Source: Symsagittifera roscoffensis (taxonomy: Eukaryota; Xenacoelomorpha; Acoela; Convolutidae). Taken from it: a stretch of DNA of 64,000 bases. Below the pieces are notes generated by a model that ran no database searches, was not told where the DNA came from, and worked only from the letters and a program-made list of their open reading frames with translations. Made by a program: the position numbers and the translations under genes. Below, piece by piece: positions 44,191 through 55,608 of this stretch; the first letter of the stretch is position 1; each line of letters starts with the position of its first letter. The stretch lies in assembly GCF_963678635.1 (NCBI RefSeq), contig NC_087065.1, positions 58,306,754-58,370,753 of the forward strand, read 5' to 3'.

Positions 44191-47100
44191 GTCCACATTA
44201 CTAATATACACCAACGAATGGAGTTCCACTAGATAAGCATAAAGAGTTGTTAGAATATTTGATTGTTTTAACGTTCGTCGATACAAAAAAGTGGTACCTA
44301 AAATCATTAAAAAAACTAATTTCAGGAATCTATTCTATTGTAAATCTCTTGTATGTGTGCGTGGAACTGTTTTTCACACTGTTCCTCTAAAATGGTTCAA
44401 ATAAAATAACTGATTTTGTGAAAGAAAGAAAATGGGCGATATTTTCGCCAGAAAAAGTGGAGGTCATTGTTTGTTCTCGTTTTTTCATTAAATGTTCATC
44501 ATTACTGAAACTCACTGAAACACTGAAACTGGGATAATTGTTGACCTTCAAATTTTCCACTTTTTCGTTCGTTTAATTATTGAGCTATTTATCCGAATCG
44601 TATAAATAGTTATTTTTTATAGTTATTAGAGTATTTTTTTTAAAAATATTATTAAGTCAAAGTGAGTTTTAACCTTTGCTAGTATTTAAAATATATATAC
44701 TTGCAATAAGCTAGGCTATTGCATCCGAGTACTATCTTTTTTTTCTCGAGAACAATTTTGTTCACAGAATGGCCGCGCTGGTAATTAGTTGTCTTATTTC
44801 ACAGTGCATATGTAATGCATATGTAATCCCTGACTTTTTCAGATCGGAACATTATTTAAATTGACTGTAGATTTACCTGCTCCGATTAATTATTATTTCA
44901 ATTTTTTCTTTTTGTTCAACTTAAAAAGTTTTGGCTCATAGTATGGCAATTAATGGGCTCATATTGCGTGTTTCTGTTTTTTTTAGAGGGACATTACTTT
45001 TATTGAGTTTTTATGTTTCAGATGCTTCCAAAACTGAAATTCTTTGAACACAATTTGAGACAATTATATGAAAATTTTGACAAACTAGTTTTTTTTTCAA
45101 TAATGTTTCCTTTAAAGAGGCTTCTGTCTCATTGTTTCGTCCACATGTTTTCCATGCTATCTTTGAAAAACATACAGTGAGTGCCTGTAGTTTTTATTTT
45201 GAAAACGTGCTAGTGAGCAAAGTAATTTATCTTGTATTTGTGTCGTTAGCTTCTTCTGTTTTGTGGAAAAAAACAACGCTTTAATTTGGTTAAGCTCGAT
45301 TTTCTTTCACGGTTTGAATTTTAATTTTATAAAATTTTTTGAGCTACATCACACTTTCTAGGATTATAGAATAAAGTGGCGCAAAATACTTGGATAACTT
45401 TTTCAAAAAATTATCTTTAAGTTTCAGGTTTACCAGCAGACTAAAAAATTCAAAATCATTTTTGTAAAATAAATCAAAATGAGTTAGCAAAACACAACTG
45501 TGTAAAATTATCAAAAAACGCTACTTATACAAGATTCTTGTTCTTGAATTTTAAAAAGCAAAAAGCTTTTATGCCATATAATGCATCTTTTGAAACCCTC
45601 TTTTAAAAACTAATGTGTAGTTTTTATTTTTTTCACTTCATTGCTACTAGTTTATCTGTCTGGTGCCTTTGATTGATGATCATAAACGCTCTGCCCTGAT
45701 AAACGAGAATTTTTTTTACCTCTGTTGTGTAAAACTTCACCACCGTTGGGTAGAACTTCGGTGGTGTGTAATTTGTTGTGTAATTCTGTTGTGTAATTTG
45801 TGATACTGCTAAAATTGAAGCCTGCAGGTTTGAATCAAAGTGTGAGCCTTAGTCGAATCATACTAGGTCGTTTGATAAGAAAATCTTTGAGTTTTTATAG
45901 TTCTCAAACCTTTTTAATACTTTGATTTTTTTAATTCATCGAGTGTATACCCAAGTATCGTCAGATTAGATACCACTTTGCATTTTTTTAAATTAAGCGC
46001 TGGTTTTTTTTGATGATTTAACGCGATGGTTAATTAACTCAAAACAATTTTTGTTTTTGAATTTTTTTTAAATCATCCGTGTGTTCGAATCATTCTGTGA
46101 TACTTGCACAGCAACCGGCTAACCTTGATTCTTTTACCGGGCCCTTAGTGCCCCACAATGAGCCTAATTTCTAGCAAAAGGGGACTAATGAGCCCAATTT
46201 TCAGCAAAATGAGCTGAATTAGTGCAACTTTTAGCAAAAGGAGGTGAATGAGCCCATTTTTAAAGCAAATCGAGCTCTTTCAGTTTCCAAAGTTCAATTT
46301 AAATAGACCAAAACAAACAACTTTAAAGTAACTTTAAGGATTGGTAGAACAGAGGTGGTACAGAGGTCGTGAGTACCAATGAGTTGGTTCGAATCCCTCG
46401 AGGAAGAATTGTTTTTGTAAGAGAGGGGCTGATTGAGCCAAAGTTTTTAAGACCATTTATCCGCGAGCGAAAGGATCAACTCACAAGCCGTACAGTTCAT
46501 TACGGAGAACCGCTGTTGTGCCCCTGCTTAAGACCTACATGCACTTTTTTGGTTAATTTTCTGTGCTGGGTAATGTTGCCTCACCCTCAAGCACTGACTC
46601 AGATAGCAAATTTTGCGTCATTTCAGTTATTCCCAATGTTTAAGTTTAGAGTACAATAAATGCGTTATAACAATGAAACCAATAGTTTTTAAAGAATCAT
46701 TTTAATGTATAATTTTACAACTGACTGTAAACTTCTTCAGAAATCAATTTATTATTACGCTAAAACGAGGCAATCGTTGACAAATTTATGGCAAAGTGAG
46801 CCTTTCCGGAGCTTAACAATATTAAAGTATAATCTCAAAAACAAAATAAACTGGACAAAAGGTTTTAAAAAATGGTGATTTTTATAGTAACATTGTTTTA
46901 AAACAACATTTAATTTATTAAGATTTACTAAAAAACCAAAAAAGTTTTGAACCCTAAATTCGCAAAACAAAATTCACCATATTAATTCAGCTGAAGTTTG
47001 AACATGTTTTGTCTATATCAATTTTCATTAGAGTCAATAACGCGTTTATTTTAGGTTGAATGGGTTTTGTCCGGATCGTTAAAATCAGCAGTGTAGTTTA

Positions 47101-47717
47101 CCGTTTACCATTTTTTTGAAGCTCCCTTTAACTTTTTTGGGATTTGACGACACCTTTGTTAACCAACCAGTCCTAAGTATTTCTGAAGGCTCACATTGCA
47201 CCAATATATGTTAATTTTAATGCTTGAACTGAACTCCTTTATCTGCTAATAAATGCTCACGTCACTGCTTCTTGGAAAACTGAAATTTATTACAAAAAAG
47301 GAGTCAGAGAAAAAATTAGCGGCAGGGCAATATCACCCCCTGATCATCCATAAGATCCCATTTGAAATCGCAAACTGGTACTATTTCATTTAATTCCTTC
47401 TCAAACAGGTTCTTTTCCCTGTTTTCTGCCGTTTTTTGTAAATTTATTTTTCACAAATATGACAAACTAGCAATTTTCCGAATCTTTCAAGGCTTTGTGT
47501 ATCAGCTTTTCGTTTCGTGGTAATATTGATCCAATTTTGTAAAAAAAAAATTCATTTCCATTTTTCATCATTTAGGGGGGGGGGGGGGGTATAATCGAAA
47601 AGACCTCTAAAAAGTTACTCTTTTTTCGAAGAAAGGTAAATCAGCCACTTCTCAAAGTTTTCAAGTAACAACAAAGCTTCTTTCCATGTGTTCAATTCTC
47701 AATAGTAATTAGTTATA
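44191..47717. other. Spacer without recognised gene
   Basis: AT-rich. It includes an 8-bp-stem hairpin CACCACCG...CGGTGGTG near 45741-45765, a tRNA B-box-like GGTTCGAATCCC near 46385 and a G-run at about 47577-47589. No coding evidence. Confidence 0.45.
46157..46276 (+). repeat. Four degenerate 30-bp tandem repeats
   Basis: Four consecutive 30-base units begin AATGAGCCT, AATGAGCCC, AATTAGTGC and AATGAGCCC, each with a central AGCAAA block in the same register. Confidence 0.8.
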
Positions 47718-48599
47718 TTAAGATTCTTCAACTCTCGTGACGCAGCTTTTCGTAATATTTCTGACCAATAGTCGAATTTCTTGTTTGAGGTAGCCGCTAT
47801 TGAATGCATACATGTAAGGATTAAGTACGAAACCCAAGCCGTAAAACAAGTAACTCGCGATAATCAGTTGCCAGAAAAAAGGAGTCGATCGAAGATCTTG
47901 GCTGATCATCATAGCAATCATACAAATATACCTGGGAATCGAAATAAGAATGAAAGCCAGGCCTACAAAGAAAAACGTGGACGTTAGTTTATGCATCTGT
48001 TTCCGTTTTTTTGATTCCTGGTTTGTCCTGATGGTATTATTGCTGCCAATAACATCACATTCACTATTTAAAGTGCTGCAATTTGTAGCCGAAGTTGGTG
48101 ACTCTAAAGTCCTGGATTGAAACGAGTGTTCACAAGGTAGTTCCGGCTCAACATTTTGCTCCTCAAAACTCCGGCCAATTGCTGGTAACTCCGCACTATC
48201 CGTACAGTTTTTAACATCGCTTTCAGAAGCAGGCAGCTTCTTTCTATTAGAATCTTCAGGCAACTTCCAAGTAAGTGTTCTTTCACTGATAGTCATTGTC
48301 TGGTACTTGTCTTTTTTAGTGCATCGACAGAATAACAGAGCTTTAAAGGGAAGGAGAATTGGGTCCCAGAAATATCCCGCAAACTGAGTGGAAATAGCCC
48401 TGTAGGCTACGACTATGATTACTGCATTGACAGAAACTAGTGCAATTTGGAATGATATTGTAGAAAAATGAATCATTCTCACAACATCAAAGGAGCAGTG
48501 ATAATGCGTGTGATGTGTTCCGAGCGATGTTCCTTCTCCTATAGCTAATATTAAGTTGGTCGTCACAATTGCGAGAAGGTATTTCACAACATTGCGCAT
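47718..48599 (-). CDS. Class A GPCR, last exon (TM4-TM7)
   Basis: 293 codons of a rhodopsin-family receptor. TM4 is about 4-22, Cys35 in extracellular loop 2 is the usual disulfide partner, TM5 about 48-69, a long Ser/Glu-rich third intracellular loop 70-204, TM6 about 205-232 (with a Ser-Ile-Pro, but no CWxP) and TM7 about 241-265. TM7 ends NPYMYAFNSGYLKQEI, matching NPxxY and the helix 8 start. TM1-TM3 are missing. A stop lies two codons upstream of the first ATG, and the preceding CTGATTCAAG is acceptor-like, so this reads as the 3' exon. It joins well in phase 0 to a proposed exon at 62018-62230. The ligand cannot be inferred. The long loop 3 suggests extensive G-protein or arrestin regulation. 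Confidence 0.88.
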   Translation of the reverse strand: MRNVVKYLLAIVTTNLILAIGEGTSLGTHHTHYHCSFDVVRMIHFSTISFQIALVSVNAVIIVVAYRAISTQFAGYFWDPILLPFKALLFCRCTKKDKYQTMTISERTLTWKLPEDSNRKKLPASESDVKNCTDSAELPAIGRSFEEQNVEPELPCEHSFQSRTLESPTSATNCSTLNSECDVIGSNNTIRTNQESKKRKQMHKLTSTFFFVGLAFILISIPRYICMIAMMISQDLRSTPFFWQLIIASYLFYGLGFVLNPYMYAFNSGYLKQEIRLLVRNITKSCVTRVEES

Positions 48600-48835
48600 C
48601 TTGAATCAGGTGTGCATGCAAAAACCAATCAATACAGATCAAGCCAAAAGGAGAATCGCCAACCGGTAAAAATGTCGCTTTCTTCAAAAAATCTAGAAAA
48701 TTACAAGTTTTACCTTATACCGGAAACTCTTAATTGAGCCTTCTTTTTTGACGCGTTTTTGACACACTAAATTAGGTACCGCAAATAAGCGTAAGTTTAT
48801 TGTTGATTTTCTCCATTGTTCAGTCTTAAATGTAA

Positions 48836-48863
48836 CAAGCTTATCATACAATTTCATAGTATG
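48836..48863 (+). repeat. Single CATACAATTTCATAG motif left of BEL-2
   Basis: AAGCTTATCATACAATTTCATAGTATG directly abuts the left LTR of BEL-2. It matches the six-copy array on the other side of the element. Confidence 0.8.
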
Positions 48864-49011
48864 TATTTAAGACAATTTGATGAACATATCTTAAAAGTCA
48901 CTTTGTTGATGTCAAATTTATTACTCATTAGTTCGGAACAAATCATGCTATTATTAAAAAATTTTACCGCATTTTTCTTTAATTCATGTGAGACAATTCA
49001 TGTCATGAATA
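48864..49011 (-). repeat. BEL-2 3' LTR
   Basis: 148 bp, from TATTTAAGACAATTTG to GTCATGAATA on the plus strand. Unusually short for this superfamily, with no TG/CA ends. No strong polypurine tract is visible beside it. Confidence 0.85.
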
Positions 49012-49099
49012 TCCTCGGGGGAGGGCGATCTTATTTGGAACCGAAGGGGAAGGAGTTGAGCCAAGTTTTTTTGTTGTTGTTGTTGTTGTAAAACAATTA

Positions 49100-50411
49100 A
49101 AGTGGTCTTAAATCTTCTTTTTTGGGGTTACGAGGGCAAGTTTCACCGCTGGTCTCGTTAAAGTACCTAAGGCTGTTTTCAGTTTACACGAGCGCGCGAT
49201 GCCATCTGAGCCGGTAAAAACTTCTAACACTCGACCAGATGCCAGATGCCTCGTGGTGTAAAGTCCTCAAGTATCCACACGAGGTCATCTTTTTCGATTG
49301 GTTCCTCGGGTTGCGTCCATTTAGTCCTTCTGATGAGAGTCGGAGCGTACTCTTTAAGTAGACGCCTCCAGAAGCTGTCAAGTCTATCTTTTGCTCGCTT
49401 CCAGGACTTGTTGGACAGTTTACTTTTAGATGCTTCGTAGAAGGCTGCTGCTGGAGCGTAGACAAATGGACGACCCATTAAGAAGTGGTTGGGTGTCAGT
49501 GGAAGGTCGTCGTCAAGGTCGCTACTGACATGAGTTAGCGGACGTGAGTTGAGGATTGCCTCGGTCTCGGCTACGATAGTAGCAACTAGATCTCTTGATA
49601 GTCGATCAGAACCGAGACTTAGTAAGAATGCTCGTTTTATCAATGAGACGAGTCGCTCCCACACGCCGCCAAAATAAGGGGCAGCCGGAGGATTTAGGCG
49701 TCATTCAACATTGTGGATTTGTAGCGTTTCAGTTAGGGTGGTTTCGTTGAAGTTGATTGGTTCTGAGCGTTGTTGTTTACGCGCGCCGACGAAGTAAGTA
49801 GCGTTGTCAGAGATTAAAAGCTAAGGTTTGCCTCTCCTAGCAATGAAACGTCTAATTGCCGTTATACAGTTGTTCGTAGTAAGGTTGTCTGTCGATTCCA
49901 GGTGAACCGCGCGAGTAGAGAGGCATGTGAAGAGGCAAATATAGCTTTTTTCAGTTTTATCCGTTGTTGCTATGTAGAATGGCCCGATATAGTCAGTTCT
50001 TGTGTTTTTGAACGGAAATGGGTCATCAGACGGATCGTCGAAACGAGTTGGCGGCAAGTCGGCCATGAGTGGATGTAGCCCTTTGCCTTGGAATCTTCTG
50101 CAGAGAAAGCAATTATGTCTTATCTGTCTGAGTGTTTTTCGGAGCCCAATGATGAGAAAACTTTGTTGCAGGTAGTTGCGAATGTACTCAGTGCCGTGGT
50201 GCATGCAGCGGCGATGAGCGCTCTCGATCATCATGCGCACAATTGGGTCCTTTGCGTTAAGAATTATTGGATACTTTGTCCGGTAAAGGTGAGTTTCGTA
50301 GTATTCCTCGCGCGCGAATAACACCGTTGTCGAGAAAAGGTGACAGCTGTTGCAGTTTGTCTTTGTTTTCAACTTGTTGCTTGGTTCGTAGTTGATTGTA
50401 GGTGTCACCAA
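49100..50411 (-). pseudogene. BEL-2 integrase
   Basis: The zinc-binding His/Cys region (RRCMHHG...CFLCRR), the first catalytic Asp (RTDYIGPF) and then SDN (second Asp) and WERLVSLIKR (Glu) are all recognisable. They are spread over 50411-49821 and 49664-49224, with an in-frame TAG at 49821-49823 just before the SDN block. A final frameshift near the C-terminus leads into LEVFTGSDGIAR-like text ending near 49110. Inactive as written. Confidence 0.88.
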
Positions 50412-51251
50412 AGGTTTCTTGATGGGACTGTTGATAAAAGAGGAGCTTAGCTTTTTCTAGGTCTTCCATAGTGGTAGAATGTTTACCGTTTCCCTTAAGT
50501 GTATCGACAAAAACTATAACCCGAGCTGTGACCCGAACTAATCGAAACCAATCTGAAAACCTGGAAGAATCGATTAAGGGTTTAGTTGAGGGGCTAACCG
50601 TTGTAGCGTTACTTTGTTCCATTATTTCGTTGGTCCCCCAAATAGGCTCATTGTTGAGTAGAAATTGTGGTGCATCCAACCAGAGCTTTGCTACGTCTTT
50701 AAGTTCAATTCCCCGTGTAGCACTGTCTGTTGGGTTGAGTCTACCAGGGATGTGTTTCCATTGTTCGGCTTTGCATAAAGTAAGTATTTCATCAACTCTG
50801 TTTGCGCAGTAAGTTTTCAGTTTACCAGGTGAAGCGATCCAGGACAAAACAGTAGTGCTATCCGTCCAAAACGAGTGGAGTGGGGCTTTAATCGCATTTC
50901 ATCAGTAGCGAACTTGCATAGCCGAGCACCCATAAAGGCGGCTTGTAATTCCAGTTTAGGAATGCTCTCTTGGTTCAGTGGTGCTACCTTTGTTCTGCCA
51001 ATCAAGAAAGTAGCGTGTATGCCAGAGCTACAAGCAGTTCGGAAGTAGATGCACGTAGCCATTGCGTCTTGCGACGTGTCGCAGAAAACATGAAGCTGTA
51101 TATCACTGGGTGACAACTGTGGACCAAGTAAGCGCGGCAGTCTAACAGGGGGTACTTGTTTGCATTGGTCAACCCATTTGTCAATTATCGGAACAAAGTC
51201 ACTGGGCACGGTTTCGTCCCAAGAGATACCAGACTTCCACAAGTTTTGCAA
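50257..51251 (-). pseudogene. BEL-2 RNase H and linker
   Basis: LHVFCDTSQDAMA (Asp) and IPKLELQAAFMGARL (Glu) are present in 51251-50817. A frameshift near 50850 then leads to SWIASPGKLKTYCANRVDEI in 50847-50257, the typical region after the third RNase H acid in BEL elements. Confidence 0.82.
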
Positions 51252-51371
51252 AAGAATTTTGAGTTTTATGACAAACGGCGCTAGGATGCCCTAGGGGTCG
51301 AAAACCCTTGCTACTGTAGAGAGAACTGTTCGGAGTGTAGATGATGTAGTATTATTTAGCTTGGTTGTTGG

Positions 51372-53100
51372 TTACACGAATATCGTATCGTCAGTTGTGT
51401 CCCATTTGACACCCAGAACACGATGCACTGTAGCATTAGTAGAAACTTCGCCTCCATCAATGGAGTAGATCGCGTCATTAGTGTTAGATACGAACTTAGT
51501 TAGGTTGAATCCCCCCTGTCTTAGGGAGGATTTTAGTTGCGTAATAGAGTCTCTAGCCTCGTGTGTCGCGTTGAACGAGTGAACAAAGTCGTCCATGTAA
51601 AAGCTTTTGTGAAGCAGTTAAGCAATAATGGGTTTGGTTACGCAGTAATCGGCAGCTGTTTGATGAAGCGCAAAGATGGCAATGGATGGTGAGCATTTTG
51701 CACCAAAGATAAGTCGCGTGTATTGGTATTGTTTGATACCATTTTTAGTAGGCCAAAGGAAGCGAAGCGCATTTTGATCTTCATCTTTATTACCTATTTG
51801 CATAAACATACCTTCAATATCCGCCGATACAGCCACAGGTTTTCCCGGAATCGTAGTAGAAGTCCAAACATGTTGTTCAGGAGGTCAGGTCCAGTTTCGA
51901 GGCAAGAGTTCAGCGAGACGCCCTTGTAGGTTGAGGCAGCGTTGGCCACTCTGCGTACCTTTCCGGGCTTGTTTGGATTAATTACAGGGTGATGTGGGAG
52001 GTACCAAAGTAATTCAGGTTGTGGGTATTGGAAATTAACGGGCTTGACGTAGTTATTCTCCAGGTCGGTAGTAAGCGATTTCTCATAAAGTTGCATGGTT
52101 TCAGGGTCTTTTCTGAGCCGTTTTTGTAGCGATAGCAGTTGAGCTTTAGCTACCGGATAAATGTTTGGCAATTTTATTTCGTTTTTCCAGAGTAGATTTA
52201 TTTTGTAGCGATCTCCATCGTGCTCAATAATTTTTCCATAAATCTTAGTTGTCGTTTGCTTTTATCAGAGTATGTAGCTTTGTTATCATCCTGGATGCCT
52301 GATCCTTCTTCTTTTCAGAAATTTTCCAGTAATTCAGTGAGATTAGCGTCTTCTTGATCATTTAAGTCAATGAAGTTAGTTGAGTGTGAATTTGACCAGG
52401 AACTATTAGATTTCTGGTTGAGTGGGCCAGTGATTGTCCAACCTAGTAGGTTTTTCTTACAGCGTAGGGGGTGCCTGTAGGACCTTTCTGATATCGCGCT
52501 CCGCAATATTCCAGAAAGCATCTACGCTAAGCAAACTTTGAACTGTGTTGTCGCCTAGTTCAGGAAAGTTGACATCTCGAAGATGATTGTAGAGTGAGCA
52601 CGTTTGTTAAGGTTGTTTGCGTCGATAGCGTCAAAACTCAGAGCTTCAACTGAATAGACTGATTGTAGGGTGAAAGTAGGTTTTGTAGCGTTATGTGGTA
52701 CGATACTAAGCCGGACCAGCGAGGAAGACACTTTGTCCTTACTGAAAGCACCTCGTACGCTAAGCTGTAATTGTTGGCTTGGTTTGCACTGAAGTGTTTC
52801 AGCTGTTTTGCTGAGCATATATGAGCAGCTGCTGCAGTTGTCGAGTATGGCGTAGCAATCTAGTTTGACTCCATTGTTAAACAGTGTTACCGGCATAAAT
52901 TGTAACTGATTTCTGATGTTGTTCATATTTTGGATTGGATCCTCAGCTTGTTCCGAGGGCTTGGTTACTGTAGTGCCAAGCTGCATGTTATTTGATTTTT
53001 GGTTGTGCGTTTGAAACGGTTTTTTTGTCGATGCGTAGAGTTGAATGGTGTTTCCCTCCGCAGTTGTTGATGAAACATCGCTTAGACGATGTGCATTCAT
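51372..53100 (-). pseudogene. BEL-2 protease and reverse transcriptase
   Basis: The protease-like stretch YAILDNCSSCSYML appears in 53100-52555. RT blocks follow in separate pieces: YLPHHPVINPNKPGKVRRV (52171-51794), VSADIEGMFMQIG and YQYTRLIFGAKCSPS (51836-51618), and MDDFVHSF from the YMDD motif (from 51596). An in-frame TAA at 51618-51620 separates the last two. Several frameshifts break continuity. Confidence 0.85.
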
Positions 53101-54589
53101 TATGTTGCTTCACCAGCTGTGCCCGTTGATTTACGGGAGGTTTCAAAAAGTCCGGACATTTTCCAACGTAGTGAACTTGGTTATCTATTGGACATGTTAA
53201 AGTTGTTGGTGTTGCTGATATGCCTGAAGATTTGTCGTAGTTTTGCCTGGACATAGAAGTAAATTGGTTGGGTCGGCTGTCGGGTTGTTGTTGCTTCATA
53301 GGTTGGCAATTTCGTCCCGCTTGGTTTGGAGTCGACGGCTCTATGTCTAGGTTCTCGCATGCTCGCGAGTAGTTATTGAGGTACTGCGTCAAGTCTTTGG
53401 GTGTAGCATAACCGAGATCGTGCAGCACGCAGTGTTCTTCCCACTTCATTACTAGACTTACTGGGAGTTTTGATCGAGCAAGTCGGGTCGGGTTACTAGA
53501 ATTTAGATCAGCGGTGTAGCTGTTGTTGAGTTCGAAGTTGTGGATTAGTTTCTGTAGGAAAGCAGCGTATCTTATAAAGCCCTGTGGTTTGCTTAGTATC
53601 AATTTGTCAAACTTTTCAAGTTCCCTGATGAACGTTGACACCACATATTTTGGGTTACCGTATCTACGCACTAATTCAAGTATTGCCTGTTCATAATGAG
53701 AAGAATTGGTTCCGTAGCTCTCTATTAGAGATTTAGCATTATCAGTGCATAATGACTGCAACTAAGTTATTTTTTCAACCGGGCTTAGGTGTGGGTTGTT
53801 GCCAATCGCAGTCTGGAAGAGTTCGAACCAGTTGTTCCACTCCAGTGGGTTGCCGTCAAACTTTTGTAGTTTTATATCTGGTAATTTGAATCCTTTCAAA
53901 CTGTAGTTGATGGCAGTGGTCGGATGACTGGTAGTGTGGTTGGTGACTTGTCTTTGTTCATTATCGAAAAGGCTGCTGCGTTGTTGTTCGTGTGATTGTA
54001 GGATAGTCCTATGATGGTCGTTGAAGTGGTTGGTACCGAACTGTTCAGACGTAGTAGCAGGACTATTTGCAATTGAAGTTGTTAGCAGACCATATCGGTT
54101 ATTGCCAGTTGACATCTGGGCTTCGTGTCTTGAGTTGTCGTTCCAAATGTGATTTTCATTGGAAACTGGTGGAGGCGAGAAGTTGTATCGTAGAGGAGCT
54201 GGAAAGTTGAAAGTACACGGGTTTGCAAACGGTGAGACTGATCTGAACTCAGTTGTAGAAGTAGTGATGACACCGTTGATTGTCTGATCCATAGCTCTGT
54301 TGGTTCCCGGTAGAGGTGGGAAACTGTAGCGTTGGGGAGCGTCTAAGTCGAATGTACTCAAGCCGTAGGTGGATGTGTAAGTTGAGAAGTCGGCAGCCGT
54401 AGTACTGATGAAGTTGTTGGCCAAGCTTTCAGTAGTATTTGAGCTTCTTACTGGTACACTGGCTGTTGCAGATGTGCCTTGCACTCTAAGTGGGCTGTTT
54501 GACCTTGTGGAAACTGAACCATCGTTTATTAAGACCTTTTCGTATTTTCTAACATTGATTAGTAGGTCGCACTTTCGTTTTCGTAGCAT
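52988..54589 (-). pseudogene. BEL-2 Gag (DUF1759 region) split by a stop
   Basis: 54589-53765 and 53761-52988 are in the same frame, separated by one TAG at 53762-53764. The DUF1759 block (KFDGNPLEWNNWFELFQTA) lies just before the stop and the continuation (SLIESYG, LVRRYGNP) just after. A Cys/His-rich segment (CFINNCGGKHH) follows near the end. The frame then shifts into the protease. An upstream frame extends the N-terminus to about 54630. Confidence 0.85.
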
Positions 54590-54644
54590 TGAAGCAGTTT
54601 TGAGGCAGTCTTGTGCTTCCTGAGTAGAAAAAGTGGCTAGGAAC

Positions 54645-54815
54645 AGATGTTTGTCCAGATGTGGATCCAGATGTGGGTCTGTATGTAGGTCCAGATGTAG
54701 GTCCAGATGTGGGTCCGTATGTAGGAACAGATGTTTGTCCAGATGTGGATCCAGATGTGGGTCCGTATGTAGGTCCAGATGTGGGTCCGTATCTAGGTCC
54801 AGATGTGGTGCGAGA
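54645..54815 (-). repeat. 12/24-bp coding minisatellite upstream of BEL-2 gag
   Basis: Repeats of GGTCCAGATGTG and GGTCCGTATGTA on the plus strand. In one minus frame (within 55013-54549) they encode alternating PTSG and PTYG tetrapeptides. The frame differs from that of the gag ORF that follows, so whether the repeat is translated as Gag is unclear. Confidence 0.85.
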
Positions 54816-54920
54816 CCTGCTTGATAAGTCAGGCGAGGCCTTTTGGATGAAGGCTAGTTGCCACGGGGGGCTGAATTTCCCTTGAGCGGGTAAATTCTGA
54901 GACTTCGAGAAAAAAATTTT

Positions 54921-54928
54921 GGTCGCCA
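54921..54928 (-). other. BEL-2 primer binding site core
   Basis: The plus strand reads GGTCGCCA next to the 5' LTR, the 3' end form of some arginine tRNAs. Only 8-10 bases match before the sequence diverges. Confidence 0.5.
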
Positions 54929-54930
54929 GA

Positions 54931-55078
54931 TATTTAAGACAATTTGATGAACATATCTTAAAAGTCACTTTGTTGATGTCAAATTTATTACTCATTAGTT
55001 CGGAACAAATCATGCTAATATTAAAAGATTTTACCGCATTTTTCTTTAATTCATGTGAGACAATTCATGTCATGAATA
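54931..55078 (-). repeat. BEL-2 5' LTR
   Basis: 148 bp, about two mismatches from the 3' LTR (GCTAATATTAAAAGATT here versus GCTATTATTAAAAAATT). Confidence 0.88.
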
Positions 55079-55089
55079 GTAAGAAAAAA

Positions 55090-55280
55090 ACTTCTATCAT
55101 ACAATTTCATAGTATCAACAAAATAACATCGTACAATTTCATAGTATGGAAAAAAACGTATCATACAATTTTATGGTACGGAAAACATGCTTGTCATACA
55201 ATTTCATAGAAAGGGAAAAAAGCTTATCATACAATTTCATAGTAGGCAAGAAATCCTTGTGATACAATTTCATAGGATGG
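55090..55280 (+). repeat. Six-copy minisatellite, CATACAATTTCATAGTATG unit
   Basis: Six copies at roughly 32-33-bp spacing (starting near 55098, 55130, 55162, 55195, 55228 and 55261). The core is nearly its own reverse complement. The last copy abuts the Ty3/gypsy LTR. Confidence 0.88.
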
Positions 55281-55460
55281 TGTGGTACTGCTACTGCACT
55301 AAAGCAGTAACGTTACGTAACCTTGAGTGATGTATGTCGTATTTTTTTTATATCCTATTATATTGTCCAAAGTCACTGTAGCTCAAACCTTCGGTATACC
55401 GCTGAATCAATCAGACCAATTGAAAATCATGTTGATCTCAGCAACTCTAACAGAAAAAAA
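55281..55460 (+). repeat. Ty3/gypsy 5' LTR
   Basis: Aligns to 61406-61590 with scattered differences. Shared blocks are AGCAGTAACG.TACGTAA, TAGCTCAAAC.TTCGGT.TACCGCTGAATCAAT and CATGTTGATCTCAGC. An ACGATAGTC...ATCA block at about 55479-55499 also occurs near the other copy, so the LTR may extend to about 55500 with a deletion. Confidence 0.8.
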
Positions 55461-55608
55461 ACTGTTAGTTATATCTCACGATAGTCGCATAGGATATCAC
55501 ATAGGGATTGAGGGAAAGAAGAGGTTTCAGCATAAAGTTTTCACGAAAAAGTATTGAAAATGTCATTCAAGGAAGTTAGCATCAAACTCATTCCAAAAAA
55601 TTAAATGC

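Larger units (their letters stand above)
48864..55078 (-). mobile_element. BEL/Pao LTR retrotransposon BEL-2 (decayed)
   Basis: A 6.2-kb minus-strand element bounded by two 148-bp LTRs (48864-49011 and 54931-55078) that differ at about two positions. The LTR ends are TATT...AATA rather than TG...CA. A tRNA-Arg-type PBS core (TGGCGACC) lies 2 nt from the 5' LTR. Gag, protease, RT (YMDD), RNase H and integrase follow in BEL order but are interrupted by stops and frameshifts. Flanks GTATG and GTAAG may be a diverged 5-bp target-site duplication. It sits in the proposed GPCR intron. Confidence 0.9.

Noticed and set aside
48487-48687. Frame reading PFGLICIDWFLHAHLIQD just upstream of the GPCR exon, first taken for TM3
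   Set aside because: It overlaps the TM4 exon in another frame, has no DRY region and leaves too little length. The frame at 62018-62230 fits far better.
54633-54885. Plus-strand frames rich in DVGP or CGSRC repeats
   Set aside because: Antisense readings of the BEL-2 minisatellite; any 12-bp repeat without stops gives open frames on both strands.
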